The notes: generated by a model not told the origin, from the letters alone. 43,058 nt of DNA from Pseudomonas sp. GM49 (GCF_000282355.1 NZ_AKJL01000044.1:1-43058), one strand, 5' to 3'. Numbered from the stretch's first letter, positions 7,979 to 16,804 are shown. Numbers and translations: made by a program.

Positions 7979-9077
7979 AGGATTCAACCGTTACGTACTT
8001 GAGGAGAAAGTCATTGGTATGCGCCGGCCCGCGGTATACCTCGATGGCGTCTACCGGCAGCGGCTGATCGATGTAGGTTTCCACCGAAGCCACACGAATC
8101 GCCCGCATCCCCGGATCGTTGACGAAACTCTGCAAGGCCGCCACCTCGGCGCTGCTGGCACCGCCCATGCGCCAGGACTGTTCGAGCACGCCACTGCGCG
8201 GCTGGCCGTCACTGTCAACGCCCTGGGCAATGTCGTAGTTGCGCCGCGATGCATAAAAACCCGGATAGGCTTCATCCGCCGCCTTGTCGAAAACCTGAGC
8301 CTGATGGATCGCCAGGCGCACGTCTTCCGGCAGATCCAGCTTCAGCAATTGGTCATAGCCACCCGGCACCACCAGCAGCCTGGACCCGCCATACACCTGT
8401 TCACCCTGAGCGTCCTGGGTCAGGTATTGATCACCGCAGTAACTGAGTACCTTGTTGCCGATAAAACTCTGGCCGACGCTGTGGGTGATCACCTGGTCGA
8501 GATCCTGCTCCAGCACGACGCCTTCACTGAACAGTTTTTTGGCGTCAGGCCTGGCAAGCATCTCGTCGAACCGGTCGAGGCTGTTGATCACTTCCTGACC
8601 ACGTCCGGCGCAGGCATGAATCGGCTTCAGGCGGATCGGCCCGGCGTACAACAAATGTTCTGCCGCCGGCCGTGCATCCTTCAGGGAAAACACGCTGAGG
8701 CCGTCGAGCACTACGCTGCGCACCCGCTCGGAAAACAACGGCGCCCAGCCTGGTGGTGCATGGGCATCGTGGTTCAACAAGCCGTGACTGATGGCTTTGG
8801 TGCAGATGAAGTCGTGGTCGACATAACCGCCCCACAAGTCCTCCGGCCCCTTGATCCCCAGTTGCCGGGCAGCCGCAGCGCCCACCAGAGTCCGGGTCGG
8901 CAACAGGTAGAGGTCCCGCCCTTCGTGCAACTGCGGATCGTAGCTGCCGCCGTACTTGAGCCCCAATATCTGCGCCAGCCAACGGGCCAGCGCACGGTTG
9001 GTTTCGACTTCATGCAGCGGCGCATCGGTGAGCACCGAATGGGCGACCACCAGTTTCTTGCGGTTTGTCGGGGTCAT
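7968..9077 (-). CDS. DUF3182-type, ATP-grasp-like protein
   Basis: A 369-residue soluble protein that I assign to the DUF3182 group from overall sequence character. Several elements fit an ATP-grasp ligase: a lysine before a glycine-rich loop (RLKPIHACAGRG, K151 to G160), an acidic adenine-contacting segment (VVLEQDLDQ, E190), and late metal-site positions D282 (NYDIAQ) and E299 (VLEQSWRMGG). In the last motif the usual Glu-x-Asn is Glu-Gln-Ser, so one Mg ligand may differ. The start ATG has a strong upstream AAGGGGGAAGC. It is the first gene of a two-gene unit with the hydrolase that overlaps its end. The reaction is unknown; peptide- or amide-bond formation followed by hydrolysis is speculation from context. 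Confidence 0.7.
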   Translation of the reverse strand: MTPTNRKKLVVAHSVLTDAPLHEVETNRALARWLAQILGLKYGGSYDPQLHEGRDLYLLPTRTLVGAAAARQLGIKGPEDLWGGYVDHDFICTKAISHGLLNHDAHAPPGWAPLFSERVRSVVLDGLSVFSLKDARPAAEHLLYAGPIRLKPIHACAGRGQEVINSLDRFDEMLARPDAKKLFSEGVVLEQDLDQVITHSVGQSFIGNKVLSYCGDQYLTQDAQGEQVYGGSRLLVVPGGYDQLLKLDLPEDVRLAIHQAQVFDKAADEAYPGFYASRRNYDIAQGVDSDGQPRSGVLEQSWRMGGASSAEVAALQSFVNDPGMRAIRVASVETYIDQPLPVDAIEVYRGPAHTNDFLLKYVTVESYDG

Positions 9078-9268
9078 GCTTCCCCCTTCAATCGACGCTT
9101 GATGAATGTAGCGGAAGGAGTGCAGAGATCAGGCCAAGGTGCAGTACAGGGAAATACCTTTCAAATCAGCCGATTGGGTAAAACATGATGGCATGAGGCC
9201 TGTTTTATTCTGCACGATGCCCTTTGATTTGCCGGCATTTTGCACGACTCCAGCCCGCATACCCGCCC
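9078..9268. other. Upstream region of the DUF3182 gene, no gene seen
   Basis: This is the 5' part of a 301-bp gap; the rest is REP doublet 4 and the flank of the regulator gene. It is more A+T-rich than its surroundings and should hold the promoter for the DUF3182-hydrolase pair. On the minus strand TACATT lies about 40 bases before the start codon, but no convincing -35 partner stands at 16-18 bp. Short frames running across this gap translate REP sequence and are not genes. Confidence 0.4.
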
Positions 9269-9359
9269 CTGTGGGAGCGAGCTTGCTCGCGATAGCGGTG
9301 TGTCAGGCACATCAATGTTGAATGTCATGCCCTCATCGCGAGCAAGCTCGCTCCCACAC
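9269..9359. repeat. REP doublet 4, between the regulator and DUF3182 genes
   Basis: GTGGGAGCGAGCTTGCTCGC (9271-9290) and its reverse complement region CGCGAGCAAGCTCGCTCCCA (9337-9356). The two cores are almost perfect reverse complements, the cleanest pair in the window, with centres about 64-66 bp apart. It sits immediately downstream of the GlxA-type regulator gene and upstream of the next minus-strand gene. Confidence 0.88.
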
Positions 9360-9378
9360 CGGATTTTCGCTGTACCAC

Positions 9379-10371
9379 TTACCGTACCGCGACACCCGGC
9401 GTCACCCCGAACCGCGTCCGATAATCACTTGGCGCCAGCCCGGTGATTTTCCTGAACGTCGCGCGAAACGCTCCAGGGTCCTGATAACCCACCGTCCAGG
9501 CAATGTGGTCGATAGTGCCGTTGGTGAATTCGAGCATTTCACGGGCCTTGCCGACTCGCAGATGCTGGCAGTATTCGGTGGGCTTGAGCCCGGTGGCCGC
9601 GCGAAAGCGGCGCAGAAAGGTGCGTTCTTCCAGGCCAGCCTTTTCGGCCATCGTCGCCAGCGACACATCCGTCGCCCCGGTGCTTTGCAGCCAGTGTTGC
9701 ACTTTGAGGATCGCGGCATCGCCGTGGCTGAGGATCGGCGCGAAGTTGCTGCCGCACTCGCTGGCGCTATCGCTGTGCTCCACCACCAGAAAACGTGCGG
9801 TATTGGTGGCGATGCTCGGCCCCAGCAGCCGGTTGACCAGGCGCAGACCCAATTCGGACCAGGCCATCAGCCCGGCGGTGGTAATCAGGTCGCCGTCATC
9901 GACAATCGGCGTATCGGCCTTGAGCCGGATCGCCGGATAACGTTCGGCGAAGGCTTTGGCCGAGGTCCAATGGGTGGTGGCGCTGCGACCATCGAGCAGA
10001 CCGCTTTCGGCCAACAGGATAGACCCCACGCAAACCCCGCCCAGCGTCGCGCCACTGGCATGTTGCTGACGCAACCAGTGGATCAATCCCTGTGGCGCCT
10101 TGTCCTCGGAAAAACCGGTGATCGACGGCGGAATCAACACGGCCACCAGCGCGCGGTCCGGGCCAGGATGGCTGTCGAAGACCCGAACCGGCGCCTGATC
10201 GCCTTCGACCTGCCAATGGCTGACCCGCAGCAGCGGCAACTGCGCAGACTGATGTTCGGCGGCGATCCGGTTCGCCACCCCGAACAAATCCGTCAACCCA
10301 TGCACCGCCGCCATCTGCGCGCCGGGATAGATCAACACCCCCAGTTCGGCGATTGCCCTTTCTGCGTCCAT
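9379..10371 (-). CDS. GlxA-family AraC-type transcriptional regulator with DJ-1/PfpI domain
   Basis: A 330-residue regulator. Residues about 8-185 form a class I glutamine amidotransferase/PfpI-like sensor domain (GVLIYPGAQMAAVHG near the start, GGVCVGSILLAESGLLDG at its elbow). Residues about 220-325 form the AraC double helix-turn-helix (SLATMAEKAGLEERTFLRRF and IDHIAWTVGYQDPGAFRATF). The ATG at 10371 is chosen because AAGGGGGAA precedes it by 8 bases; the open frame extends upstream only as the shadow of the divergent gene. It is transcribed away from the isochorismatase-fold hydrolase, which it probably controls. Effector unknown. Confidence 0.88.
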   Translation of the reverse strand: MDAERAIAELGVLIYPGAQMAAVHGLTDLFGVANRIAAEHQSAQLPLLRVSHWQVEGDQAPVRVFDSHPGPDRALVAVLIPPSITGFSEDKAPQGLIHWLRQQHASGATLGGVCVGSILLAESGLLDGRSATTHWTSAKAFAERYPAIRLKADTPIVDDGDLITTAGLMAWSELGLRLVNRLLGPSIATNTARFLVVEHSDSASECGSNFAPILSHGDAAILKVQHWLQSTGATDVSLATMAEKAGLEERTFLRRFRAATGLKPTEYCQHLRVGKAREMLEFTNGTIDHIAWTVGYQDPGAFRATFRKITGLAPSDYRTRFGVTPGVAVR

Positions 10372-10403
10372 TGTCAGTTTTCCCCCTTCTATTGTCGGTG
10401 CGG

Positions 10404-10452
10404 CCAATCCCCGGATCGCCTGCCAGAGCCAATACTTCATTCCACAGCCAAC
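10404..10452. promoter_or_regulatory. CCAAT-type direct repeats in the divergent regulator/hydrolase gap
   Basis: The 102-bp divergent gap contains GGCCAATCC (core CCAAT 10404-10408), AGCCAATAC (10429-10433) and AGCCAACAC (10448-10452). They are direct repeats starting 25 and 19 bp apart. AraC-family proteins usually bind direct half-sites, so these are candidate targets of the adjacent regulator. The repeats are short, so chance is not excluded. Confidence 0.3.
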
Positions 10453-10473
10453 ACACACTTCGAGGAAACAGTC

Positions 10474-11022
10474 ATGGCCAAGCAAGCGCTCATCGTAGTC
10501 GATATCCAGAATGACTACTTCCCCCAAGGCAAGTGGCCGCTGGTTGGCGCCGACGACGCCGCCGACAACGCCGCACGCCTGATCAAGGCCTTCCGCGACG
10601 CGGGGGATCCGGTGGTGCACATCCGCCACGAATTCACCACCGAAGAGGCGCCGTTTTTTACCCCGAACTCCGAAGGCGCGAAGCTGCACCCCAAAGTCCT
10701 CAACCGCGCCGACGAACCGGTGGTGCTCAAGCACTTCGTCAATTCATTCCGCGAAACCGGGCTGAAATCGATCCTCGACGAGCAAGACATCAAGGAACTG
10801 GTGGTCGTGGGCAGCATGAGCCACATGTGCATCGATGGCATCACTCGTGCGGCGGCAGACTTTGGCTATAAGGTCACAGTGATCCACGACGCCTGCGCCA
10901 CCCGTGACCTGGAGTTCAATGGCGTGACGGTTCCGGCGGCGCAGGTTCATGCAGCTTTCATGGCGGCCCTGGCGTTTGCGTATGCCAGCGTTGTCTCGAC
11001 CGACGAGTTCATCGCGGCCTGA
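10474..11022 (+). CDS. Isochorismatase-family cysteine hydrolase
   Basis: A 182-residue cytoplasmic hydrolase of the isochorismatase/nicotinamidase fold. The catalytic triad is readable as Asp10 (VVDIQNDYF), Lys86 (VVLKHFVNSF) and Cys119 (SMSHMCIDGITRAAADFGY). The short length and the lone domain fit cysteine amidohydrolases such as nicotinamidase- or carbamoylsarcosine amidase-like enzymes rather than the siderophore isochorismatase EntB, which has an added carrier domain. The ATG at 10474 has GAGGAAA about 6 bases upstream. It is divergent from a GlxA-type regulator and ends just before a bidirectional terminator. The exact substrate cannot be read from sequence. Confidence 0.9.
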   Translation: MAKQALIVVDIQNDYFPQGKWPLVGADDAADNAARLIKAFRDAGDPVVHIRHEFTTEEAPFFTPNSEGAKLHPKVLNRADEPVVLKHFVNSFRETGLKSILDEQDIKELVVVGSMSHMCIDGITRAAADFGYKVTVIHDACATRDLEFNGVTVPAAQVHAAFMAALAFAYASVVSTDEFIAA

Positions 11023-11048
11023 GTCGGCGATTAAATTCCACCGTCCAT

Positions 11049-11090
11049 AAAAAACCCGCACTTCAGACCGAAGTGCGGGTTTTGTTTTGT
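11049..11090. terminator. Bidirectional intrinsic terminator between the hydrolase and ssb
   Basis: A perfect 13-bp stem (11052-11064 with 11070-11082; arm core CCCGCACTTC) encloses a 5-base loop. It is flanked by six A on the left and a T-rich tract on the right, so it can terminate both the plus-strand hydrolase transcript and the minus-strand ssb transcript, which converge here. Confidence 0.93.
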
Positions 11091-11112
11091 CAGCTTGAGG
11101 CTTGCAGCTGCT

Positions 11113-11631
11113 TTAGAACGGAATATCGTCATCAAAGCTGTCGAAATCCGGAGCCGGCTGAGGAGCTGCCTGCTGTGGCGCCGGGCGCGACTGTTGCGGC
11201 GCCGACTGCTGTGGACGCGGAGCCTGCTGGCGCGGAGCGGATTGCTGGTAGTTGTTACCGCCGCCCTGGCCTTGCTGGTCGCCCTGTGGACGGCCGCCCA
11301 GCAGTTGCATGGTGCCTTGCATGTCGACCACGATTTCGGTGGTGTAACGCTTGATACCGTCTTTTTCCCACTCGCGGGTCTGCAGCTTGCCTTCGATGTA
11401 CACCTGCGAACCTTTACGCAGGTATTCGCCGGCGATTTCCGCCACTTTGCCGAACATCGACACACGGTGCCATTCGGTCTTTTCGACTTTCTGACCGGTT
11501 TGCTTGTCGGTCCACTGTTCGCTGGTCGCCAGACTCAGGTTGGTCACGGCATTACCGTTAGGCAAGTAGCGAACTTCGGGATCCTGGCCGCAAGTGCCGA
11601 CCAATATGACTTTGTTAACCCCACGGGCCAT
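11113..11631 (-). CDS. ssb: Single-stranded DNA-binding protein
   Basis: A 172-residue SSB that coats single-stranded DNA in replication, recombination and repair as a tetramer. Residues 1-110 form the OB fold ([20 protein letters not shown] at the start). A Gln/Pro/Gly-rich flexible linker follows. The conserved acidic tip [11 protein letters not shown] recruits partner proteins. The gene starts 9 bases after the MFS stop with AGGAGAACGTT before the ATG, so it is the second gene of an operon with the YajR-like transporter. It ends at the bidirectional terminator at 11049-11090. Confidence 0.97.
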   Translation of the reverse strand: MARGVNKVILVGTCGQDPEVRYLPNGNAVTNLSLATSEQWTDKQTGQKVEKTEWHRVSMFGKVAEIAGEYLRKGSQVYIEGKLQTREWEKDGIKRYTTEIVVDMQGTMQLLGGRPQGDQQGQGGGNNYQQSAPRQQAPRPQQSAPQQSRPAPQQAAPQPAPDFDSFDDDIPF

Positions 11632-11640
11632 AACGTTCTC

Positions 11641-13038
11641 CTAGGCTACGCACGCTGCCCCGGCCGGGTTGTTCACCAGGCACTCAAGGGTGGTGCGATC
11701 CAATAGTTCGGTGTCCAGTTTGATGTAAATCGCCGCCTCATCTGCGACGATGACTGCATCTGTTACCCCTACGACCGCCTTCAGGCGCTCGACCAGACCC
11801 GCTTCGCGGATCGCCTCGGGCGACAACGGCAAGCGCAGGCTTGTGACGTAGGGAGGTTCACGCATGGTAACAGCAAAGGCCAGCCAGAGGGCAGCCAGAC
11901 CGGCGCATCCGAGGAACACAACCGACAGACCGCCATGCTGGAACAGCCAGCCACCGAGGATTCCCCCCAGTGCCGAGCCCAGGAACTGACTGGTGGAATA
12001 AACGCCCATCGCCGTGCCCTTGCCGCCTGCCGGTGAAACCTTGCTGATCAGCGATGGCAACGAAGCTTCCAGCAGATTGAATGCGGTGAAGAACACCACC
12101 GTACCGATCACCAGAGCCCGCAAGCTATCGCCGAACTGCCAGAAGAATAGCTCAGTGAGCATCAACGTCACGACGGCGCCGAGTAAAACTCGTTTCATTT
12201 TGCGTTTCTTCTCGCCATAGATAATGAACGGGATCATGGCGAAGAAAGAAATCAGCAGCGCGGTCAGGTACACCCACCAGTGCTGCTCTTTGGGCAGCCC
12301 GGCTTTCTCGACCAGCGCCAGCGGCAAGGCGACGAAGCTGGACATCAACATCGCGTGCAACACAAAAATGCCCAGGTCCAGACGCAGCAGGTCCGGATGC
12401 TTGAGTGTCGGGATCAGCGCCTGGCGCGCGATACCGGATTCGCGGTGCTGCAACGGGCCGGTGGAGCGCGGCACCATGAACATCACGATCACGATGCCGA
12501 ACAGCGCCATGCCGCCGGTGGCAAGGAACAGCCCGGACAGCCCGAAGGCACGGGTCAGCAGCGGGCCGACCACCATGGCCACCGCAAACGACAGGCCGAT
12601 GGTCATGCCGATCATGGCCATGGCCTTGGTCCGGTGTTGCTCGCGGGTCAGGTCGGACAGCAAGGCCATGACCGCCGCGGAAATCGCCCCGGCGCCCTGC
12701 AGGATTCGCCCGGCGATCACGCCCCAGATCGAATCGGCATTGGCGGCCAGCAGACTGCCGAGGGCAAAGACGATCAAGCCCAGGTAAATCACCGGGCGTC
12801 GACCGATGCGGTCGGAAATGAAACCGAACGGAATCTGGAAAACTGCCTGGGTCAGGCCATAAGCGCCAATCGCCAGGCCGATCAGGGCCGGTGTAGCCCC
12901 GGCCAGATCCATCCCATAGGTCGCCAGTACCGGCAACACCATGAACATGCCAAGCATACGGAAGGCGAACACCAGGGCCAGACCGCTTGCTGCGCGGGTC
13001 TCGCAGCCACTCATGCGCTCGCTGTGGGGATCGTGCAT
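11641..13038 (-). CDS. YajR-like MFS transporter with C-terminal YAM domain
   Basis: A 465-residue inner-membrane major facilitator with about 12 helices over residues 15-390. The motif A loop reads GFISDRIGRRPVIYLGL. A soluble ferredoxin-like C-terminal domain (about 400-465) contains GVTDAVIVADEAAIYIKLD. That architecture matches E. coli YajR and its YAM domain, and the same gene sits between uvrA and ssb in P. aeruginosa. The substrate is unknown. GAGG lies about 8 bases before the ATG. It heads the ssb operon and is divergent from uvrA, with 191 bp between the two start codons. Confidence 0.88.
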   Translation of the reverse strand: MHDPHSERMSGCETRAASGLALVFAFRMLGMFMVLPVLATYGMDLAGATPALIGLAIGAYGLTQAVFQIPFGFISDRIGRRPVIYLGLIVFALGSLLAANADSIWGVIAGRILQGAGAISAAVMALLSDLTREQHRTKAMAMIGMTIGLSFAVAMVVGPLLTRAFGLSGLFLATGGMALFGIVIVMFMVPRSTGPLQHRESGIARQALIPTLKHPDLLRLDLGIFVLHAMLMSSFVALPLALVEKAGLPKEQHWWVYLTALLISFFAMIPFIIYGEKKRKMKRVLLGAVVTLMLTELFFWQFGDSLRALVIGTVVFFTAFNLLEASLPSLISKVSPAGGKGTAMGVYSTSQFLGSALGGILGGWLFQHGGLSVVFLGCAGLAALWLAFAVTMREPPYVTSLRLPLSPEAIREAGLVERLKAVVGVTDAVIVADEAAIYIKLDTELLDRTTLECLVNNPAGAACVA

Positions 13039-13157
13039 GGAAAAACCTCATGTGAACCGGCGCCGATTCTACCAGCCCCATCGATTGGCGGGGTATATCG
13101 CGACGCTTTGACGCGCATTGCTGACACACTCTTCATGTAAGACAGTAACCCTCTCGT

Positions 13158-13195
13158 TTGATAGTGTGCATCCATCCAGTATTTGGCCGTATACT
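13158..13195 (+). promoter_or_regulatory. Candidate uvrA promoter; no good LexA box
   Basis: TATACT (13190-13195) is a good -10 match 34 bases before the TTG start. TTGATA (13158-13163) would be a good -35, but the gap of 26 bp is too long, so the true -35 is unclear. AGTAT (13178-13182) and ATACT (13191-13195) form a short dyad with an 8-bp spacer. This copies the geometry of a LexA box (CTGT-N8-ACAG) but not its sequence. Confidence 0.3.
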
Positions 13196-13229
13196 CCTAC
13201 GTTTTCGACGCCCGCCAAGCGAGGCCACC

Positions 13230-16064
13230 TTGGACAAGATCCTGATTCGTGGGGCTCGAACCCACAACCTGAAGAACATCGACCTGACCCTGCCACGGGA
13301 CAAGCTGATCGTCATCACCGGCCTGTCCGGCTCCGGCAAGTCGTCCCTGGCGTTCGACACCCTGTACGCCGAAGGTCAGCGCCGCTACGTCGAATCGCTG
13401 TCGGCCTACGCCCGGCAGTTTCTGTCGATGATGGAAAAACCCGACGTCGACACCATTGAAGGCCTGTCGCCGGCGATCTCCATCGAACAGAAGTCCACCT
13501 CGCACAACCCGCGCTCGACGGTCGGCACCATTACCGAAATCTACGATTACCTGCGCCTGCTTTATGCACGCGTGGGCATTCCACGTTGCCCGGATCACGA
13601 CATCCCGCTGGAAGCACAGACCGTCAGCCAGATGGTCGACCTGGTCCTCGCCGAACCGGAGGGCAGCAAGCTGATGCTGTTGGCCCCGGTCATCCGCGAG
13701 CGCAAAGGCGAGCACCTGTCGGTCTTCGAAGAACTGCGCGCCCAAGGGTTCGTCCGTGCCCGGATCAACGGCAAGCTTTACGAGCTGGACGAAGCACCCA
13801 AGCTCGACAAGCAGAAAAAACACACCATTGATGTCGTGGTCGACCGCTTCAAGGTCCGCGCCGACCTGCAACAACGCCTGGCCGAATCCTTCGAGACCGC
13901 GCTGAAGCTGGCGGACGGTATCGCCCTGGTAGCACCGATGGACGACGAACCGGGAGAAGAGATGATCTTCTCCGCACGCTTCGCCTGCCCGATCTGCGGC
14001 CACGCGATCAGCGAGCTGGAGCCCAAGCTGTTCTCCTTCAACAACCCGGCCGGCGCCTGCCCGACCTGTGATGGTCTGGGGGTAAAACAGTTCTTCGACA
14101 TCAAGCGCCTGGTCAACGGCGAACTGACCCTGGCCGAAGGGGCGATTCGCGGTTGGGACCGGCGCAACGTCTATTACTTCCAGATGCTCGGCTCGCTGGC
14201 CTCGCACTACAAGTTCAGCCTGGAAGTGCCGTTCAACGAACTGCCCGCCGACCAGCAGAAATTCATCCTGCATGGCAGCGGTTCGCAAAACGTCGATTTC
14301 AAATACCTGAACGACCGTGGCGACATCGTCAAACGCTCGCATCCGTTCGAAGGCATCGTGCCGAACCTGGAGCGACGCTACCGCGAGACCGAATCGGCAT
14401 CGGTGCGCGAAGAGCTGGCCAAGTTCCTCAGCACCCAGTCGTGCCCGGACTGCCGCGGCACCCGCCTGCGGCGTGAGGCGCGGCACGTGTGGGTCGGCGA
14501 GAAAACCCTGCCGGCGGTGACCAACCTGCCGATCGGTGATGCATCCGATTATTTTGGCGGGCTCAAGCTCACCGGCCGCCGTGGCGAAATTGCCGACAAG
14601 ATTCTCAAGGAAATCCGCGAACGCCTGCAGTTCCTGGTCAACGTCGGCCTCGACTATCTGTCGCTGGATCGCAGTGCAGACACCTTGTCCGGTGGCGAGG
14701 CCCAGCGTATCCGTCTGGCCAGCCAGATCGGCGCCGGCCTGGTGGGCGTCCTGTACATCCTCGACGAACCCTCCATCGGCCTGCATCAACGCGACAACGA
14801 CCGGCTGCTGGGCACCCTCAAGCACCTGCGCGATATCGGTAACACGGTGATCGTGGTCGAGCACGACGAAGACGCCATTCGCCTGGCCGACTACGTGGTG
14901 GACATCGGCCCGGGCGCCGGCGTGCACGGCGGGCATATCGTCGCCGAAGGCACACCGGCCGAGGTCATGGCGCATCCGGACTCGCTGACGGGCAAGTACC
15001 TGTCGGGCCGGGTAAAGATCGAAGTCCCGGCCAGACGCACACCGCGCAACAAGAAGCTGACGCTGTCGCTCAAGGGCGCGCGTGGCAACAACTTGCGCGA
15101 TGTCGATCTGGAGATTCCGATTGGTTTGCTCACTTGTGTGACGGGCGTATCCGGCTCAGGCAAGTCGACGCTGATCAACAACACGCTGTTCCCTTTAAGC
15201 GCTACAGCGCTGAATGGCGCCACAACCCTTGAGGCGGCCGCCCACGACAGCATCAAGGGCATGGAGCACCTGGACAAGGTCGTAGACATCGACCAGAGCC
15301 CGATCGGCCGTACACCCCGCTCCAACCCGGCGACCTACACCGGACTGTTCACACCGATCCGCGAGTTGTTCGCCAGCGTACCGGAGTCCCGCTCCCGGGG
15401 CTACGGGCCGGGGCGCTTCTCCTTCAACGTCAAGGGCGGCCGTTGCGAAGCCTGCCAGGGCGACGGCCTGATCAAGGTGGAGATGCACTTCCTGCCGGAC
15501 ATCTACGTTCCGTGCGACGTGTGCAAGAGCAAGCGTTACAACCGCGAAACCCTGGAGATCAAGTACAAGGGCAAGAGCATCCACGAAACCCTCGAGATGA
15601 CCATCGAGGAAGCGCGGGAGTTCTTCGATGCCGTACCGGCCCTGGCGCGCAAGCTGCAAACGTTGATGGACGTCGGCCTGTCGTACATCAAGCTGGGGCA
15701 ATCGGCGACCACGCTGTCCGGCGGTGAAGCCCAGCGGGTGAAACTCTCCCGCGAACTGTCCAAGCGTGATACCGGCAAGACCCTGTACATCCTCGATGAA
15801 CCGACCACCGGGCTGCACTTCGCGGATATCCAGCAACTGCTGGACGTGTTGCATCGCCTGCGCGATCACGGCAACACCGTGGTGGTGATCGAACATAACC
15901 TGGACGTGATCAAGACCGCTGACTGGCTGGTGGACCTGGGACCGGAGGGTGGTTCCAAGGGCGGGCAGATCATTGCCGTCGGCACGCCGGAGGAAGTGGC
16001 CGAGATGAAGCAATCCCATACCGGTTACTACCTCAAGCCGCTGCTGGAGCGCGATCGGGCTTAA
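13230..16064 (+). CDS. uvrA: Excinuclease ABC subunit A
   Basis: A 944-residue damage-recognition ATPase of nucleotide excision repair that loads UvrB at lesions. The two ABC modules are complete: Walker A near residues 31-38 (GLSGSGKSS) and 639-646 (GVSGSGKST), each with a later LSGGEAQR signature. Cysteine pairs of zinc modules are present (CPICGH with [16 protein letters not shown] with CDVCKSKR). The start is a TTG at 13230, giving the standard N-terminus (M)[16 protein letters not shown] with GAGG 6 bases upstream; the longer upstream frame is not conserved-looking. It diverges from the MFS-ssb operon and ends at a strong terminator. Confidence 0.98.
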   Translation: MDKILIRGARTHNLKNIDLTLPRDKLIVITGLSGSGKSSLAFDTLYAEGQRRYVESLSAYARQFLSMMEKPDVDTIEGLSPAISIEQKSTSHNPRSTVGTITEIYDYLRLLYARVGIPRCPDHDIPLEAQTVSQMVDLVLAEPEGSKLMLLAPVIRERKGEHLSVFEELRAQGFVRARINGKLYELDEAPKLDKQKKHTIDVVVDRFKVRADLQQRLAESFETALKLADGIALVAPMDDEPGEEMIFSARFACPICGHAISELEPKLFSFNNPAGACPTCDGLGVKQFFDIKRLVNGELTLAEGAIRGWDRRNVYYFQMLGSLASHYKFSLEVPFNELPADQQKFILHGSGSQNVDFKYLNDRGDIVKRSHPFEGIVPNLERRYRETESASVREELAKFLSTQSCPDCRGTRLRREARHVWVGEKTLPAVTNLPIGDASDYFGGLKLTGRRGEIADKILKEIRERLQFLVNVGLDYLSLDRSADTLSGGEAQRIRLASQIGAGLVGVLYILDEPSIGLHQRDNDRLLGTLKHLRDIGNTVIVVEHDEDAIRLADYVVDIGPGAGVHGGHIVAEGTPAEVMAHPDSLTGKYLSGRVKIEVPARRTPRNKKLTLSLKGARGNNLRDVDLEIPIGLLTCVTGVSGSGKSTLINNTLFPLSATALNGATTLEAAAHDSIKGMEHLDKVVDIDQSPIGRTPRSNPATYTGLFTPIRELFASVPESRSRGYGPGRFSFNVKGGRCEACQGDGLIKVEMHFLPDIYVPCDVCKSKRYNRETLEIKYKGKSIHETLEMTIEEAREFFDAVPALARKLQTLMDVGLSYIKLGQSATTLSGGEAQRVKLSRELSKRDTGKTLYILDEPTTGLHFADIQQLLDVLHRLRDHGNTVVVIEHNLDVIKTADWLVDLGPEGGSKGGQIIAVGTPEEVAEMKQSHTGYYLKPLLERDRA

Positions 16065-16076
16065 CCTGCCCCCATG

Positions 16077-16116
16077 AAAAAGCCCCTGTCACTTCATCAG
16101 TGACAGGGGCTTTTTT
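16077..16116 (+). terminator. Intrinsic terminator of uvrA
   Basis: A perfect 17-bp stem (16077-16093 with 16099-16115; core AGCCCCTGTCACT) has a TCATC loop, and six T close the 3' side. A five-A run on the left gives it weaker activity in the opposite direction, for the convergent bfr transcript. Confidence 0.93.
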
Positions 16117-16120
16117 GTAT

Positions 16121-16202
16121 CTGCAGGAGCGAGCTTGCTTGCGAAGTTCGTAAACGATAACGCAGCGCCTTCAGATTTTCGCGAGCAAGCTCGCTCCTAC
16201 AA
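16121..16202. repeat. REP doublet 5 (diverged), between uvrA and bfr
   Basis: CAGGAGCGAGCTTGCTTGCG (16124-16143) and TTCGCGAGCAAGCTCGCTCC (16178-16197). The cores differ from the other doublets: GCAGGAGC replaces GTGGGAGC, TTGCTTGCG replaces TTGCTCGCG, and CTCCTAC replaces CTCCCAC. Centres are about 57 bp apart. It is either an older copy or another REP subfamily, again between two converging genes. Confidence 0.8.
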
Positions 16203-16228
16203 AAGACGTTGGGGCTTCCCCTATGCAA

Positions 16229-16693
16229 TCAGGCGTGGGATTGCAGGTAGTTCTCAAGCCCGATCAACTTGATCAGACCCAACTGCTTCTCGAGCCAGTA
16301 GGTATGATCTTCTTCGGTGTCATGCAATTGAACCCGCAGCATCTCGCGACTGACATAGTCCTTGTGCTGCTCGCAGAGCGTGATGCCTTTGCACAGCGCA
16401 GCACGGACCTTGTATTCCAGACGCAAATCCGCTTCAAGCATCTCGGTAACGGTGGTGCCGACATCCAGATCATCAGGACGCATACGCGGCGTGCCTTCGA
16501 GCATCAGAATCCGGCGCATCAAGGCATCAGCGTGTCCGGCTTCTTCTTCCATCTCGTGGTTGATTCGTTCGTAGAGCTTGGTGAAACCCCAGTCCTCATA
16601 CATCCGCGAGTGGACGAAATATTGATCACGCGCGGCCAGTTCGCCGGTCAGCAACGTGTTGAGGTAATCGATCACATCTGGGTGGCCTTGCAT
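16229..16693 (-). CDS. bfr: Ferritin annotated as bacterioferritin (BfrA/FtnA type)
   Basis: A 154-residue four-helix iron-storage subunit expected to form a 24-mer that oxidises and stores iron. Ferroxidase ligands are visible: Glu18, Glu51, His54, Glu93 or a neighbour, Glu127 and His130. Bacterioferritins bind haem between subunits through Met52; here that position is alanine (EEEAGHAD, residues 49-56). This agrees with the P. aeruginosa BfrA protein, later reclassified as a haem-free ferritin FtnA. The C-terminus [17 protein letters not shown] is typical of the group. It lies downstream of katA after that gene's terminator, so it probably has its own promoter within 16694-16804. No clear Fur box was seen. 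Confidence 0.93.
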   Translation of the reverse strand: MQGHPDVIDYLNTLLTGELAARDQYFVHSRMYEDWGFTKLYERINHEMEEEAGHADALMRRILMLEGTPRMRPDDLDVGTTVTEMLEADLRLEYKVRAALCKGITLCEQHKDYVSREMLRVQLHDTEEDHTYWLEKQLGLIKLIGLENYLQSHA

Positions 16694-16804
16694 CGCCCTA
16701 CATCTCCCTGCTTGAAAGTTGTAGTTTGAACCAACATGCCCCTATCGTCACTCGGAAGACGCAATAAAAGCGAAGATATTCTGAGAAAAGCAGCTTAAAT
16801 AACG

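Noticed and set aside
9139..9446. Short plus-strand frames through the 9.1-9.4 kb gap
   Set aside because: Their translations include the stretch VGASLLAIAV or SELARD that is simply translated REP sequence.
13178..13195. LexA-like dyad AGTAT-N8-ATACT before uvrA
   Set aside because: Spacing fits a LexA box but the half-sites do not match CTGT/ACAG, and the right half is better explained as a -10 element.
16694..16804. Search for a Fur box upstream of bfr
   Set aside because: No sequence close to the GATAATGATAATCATTATC type was seen.
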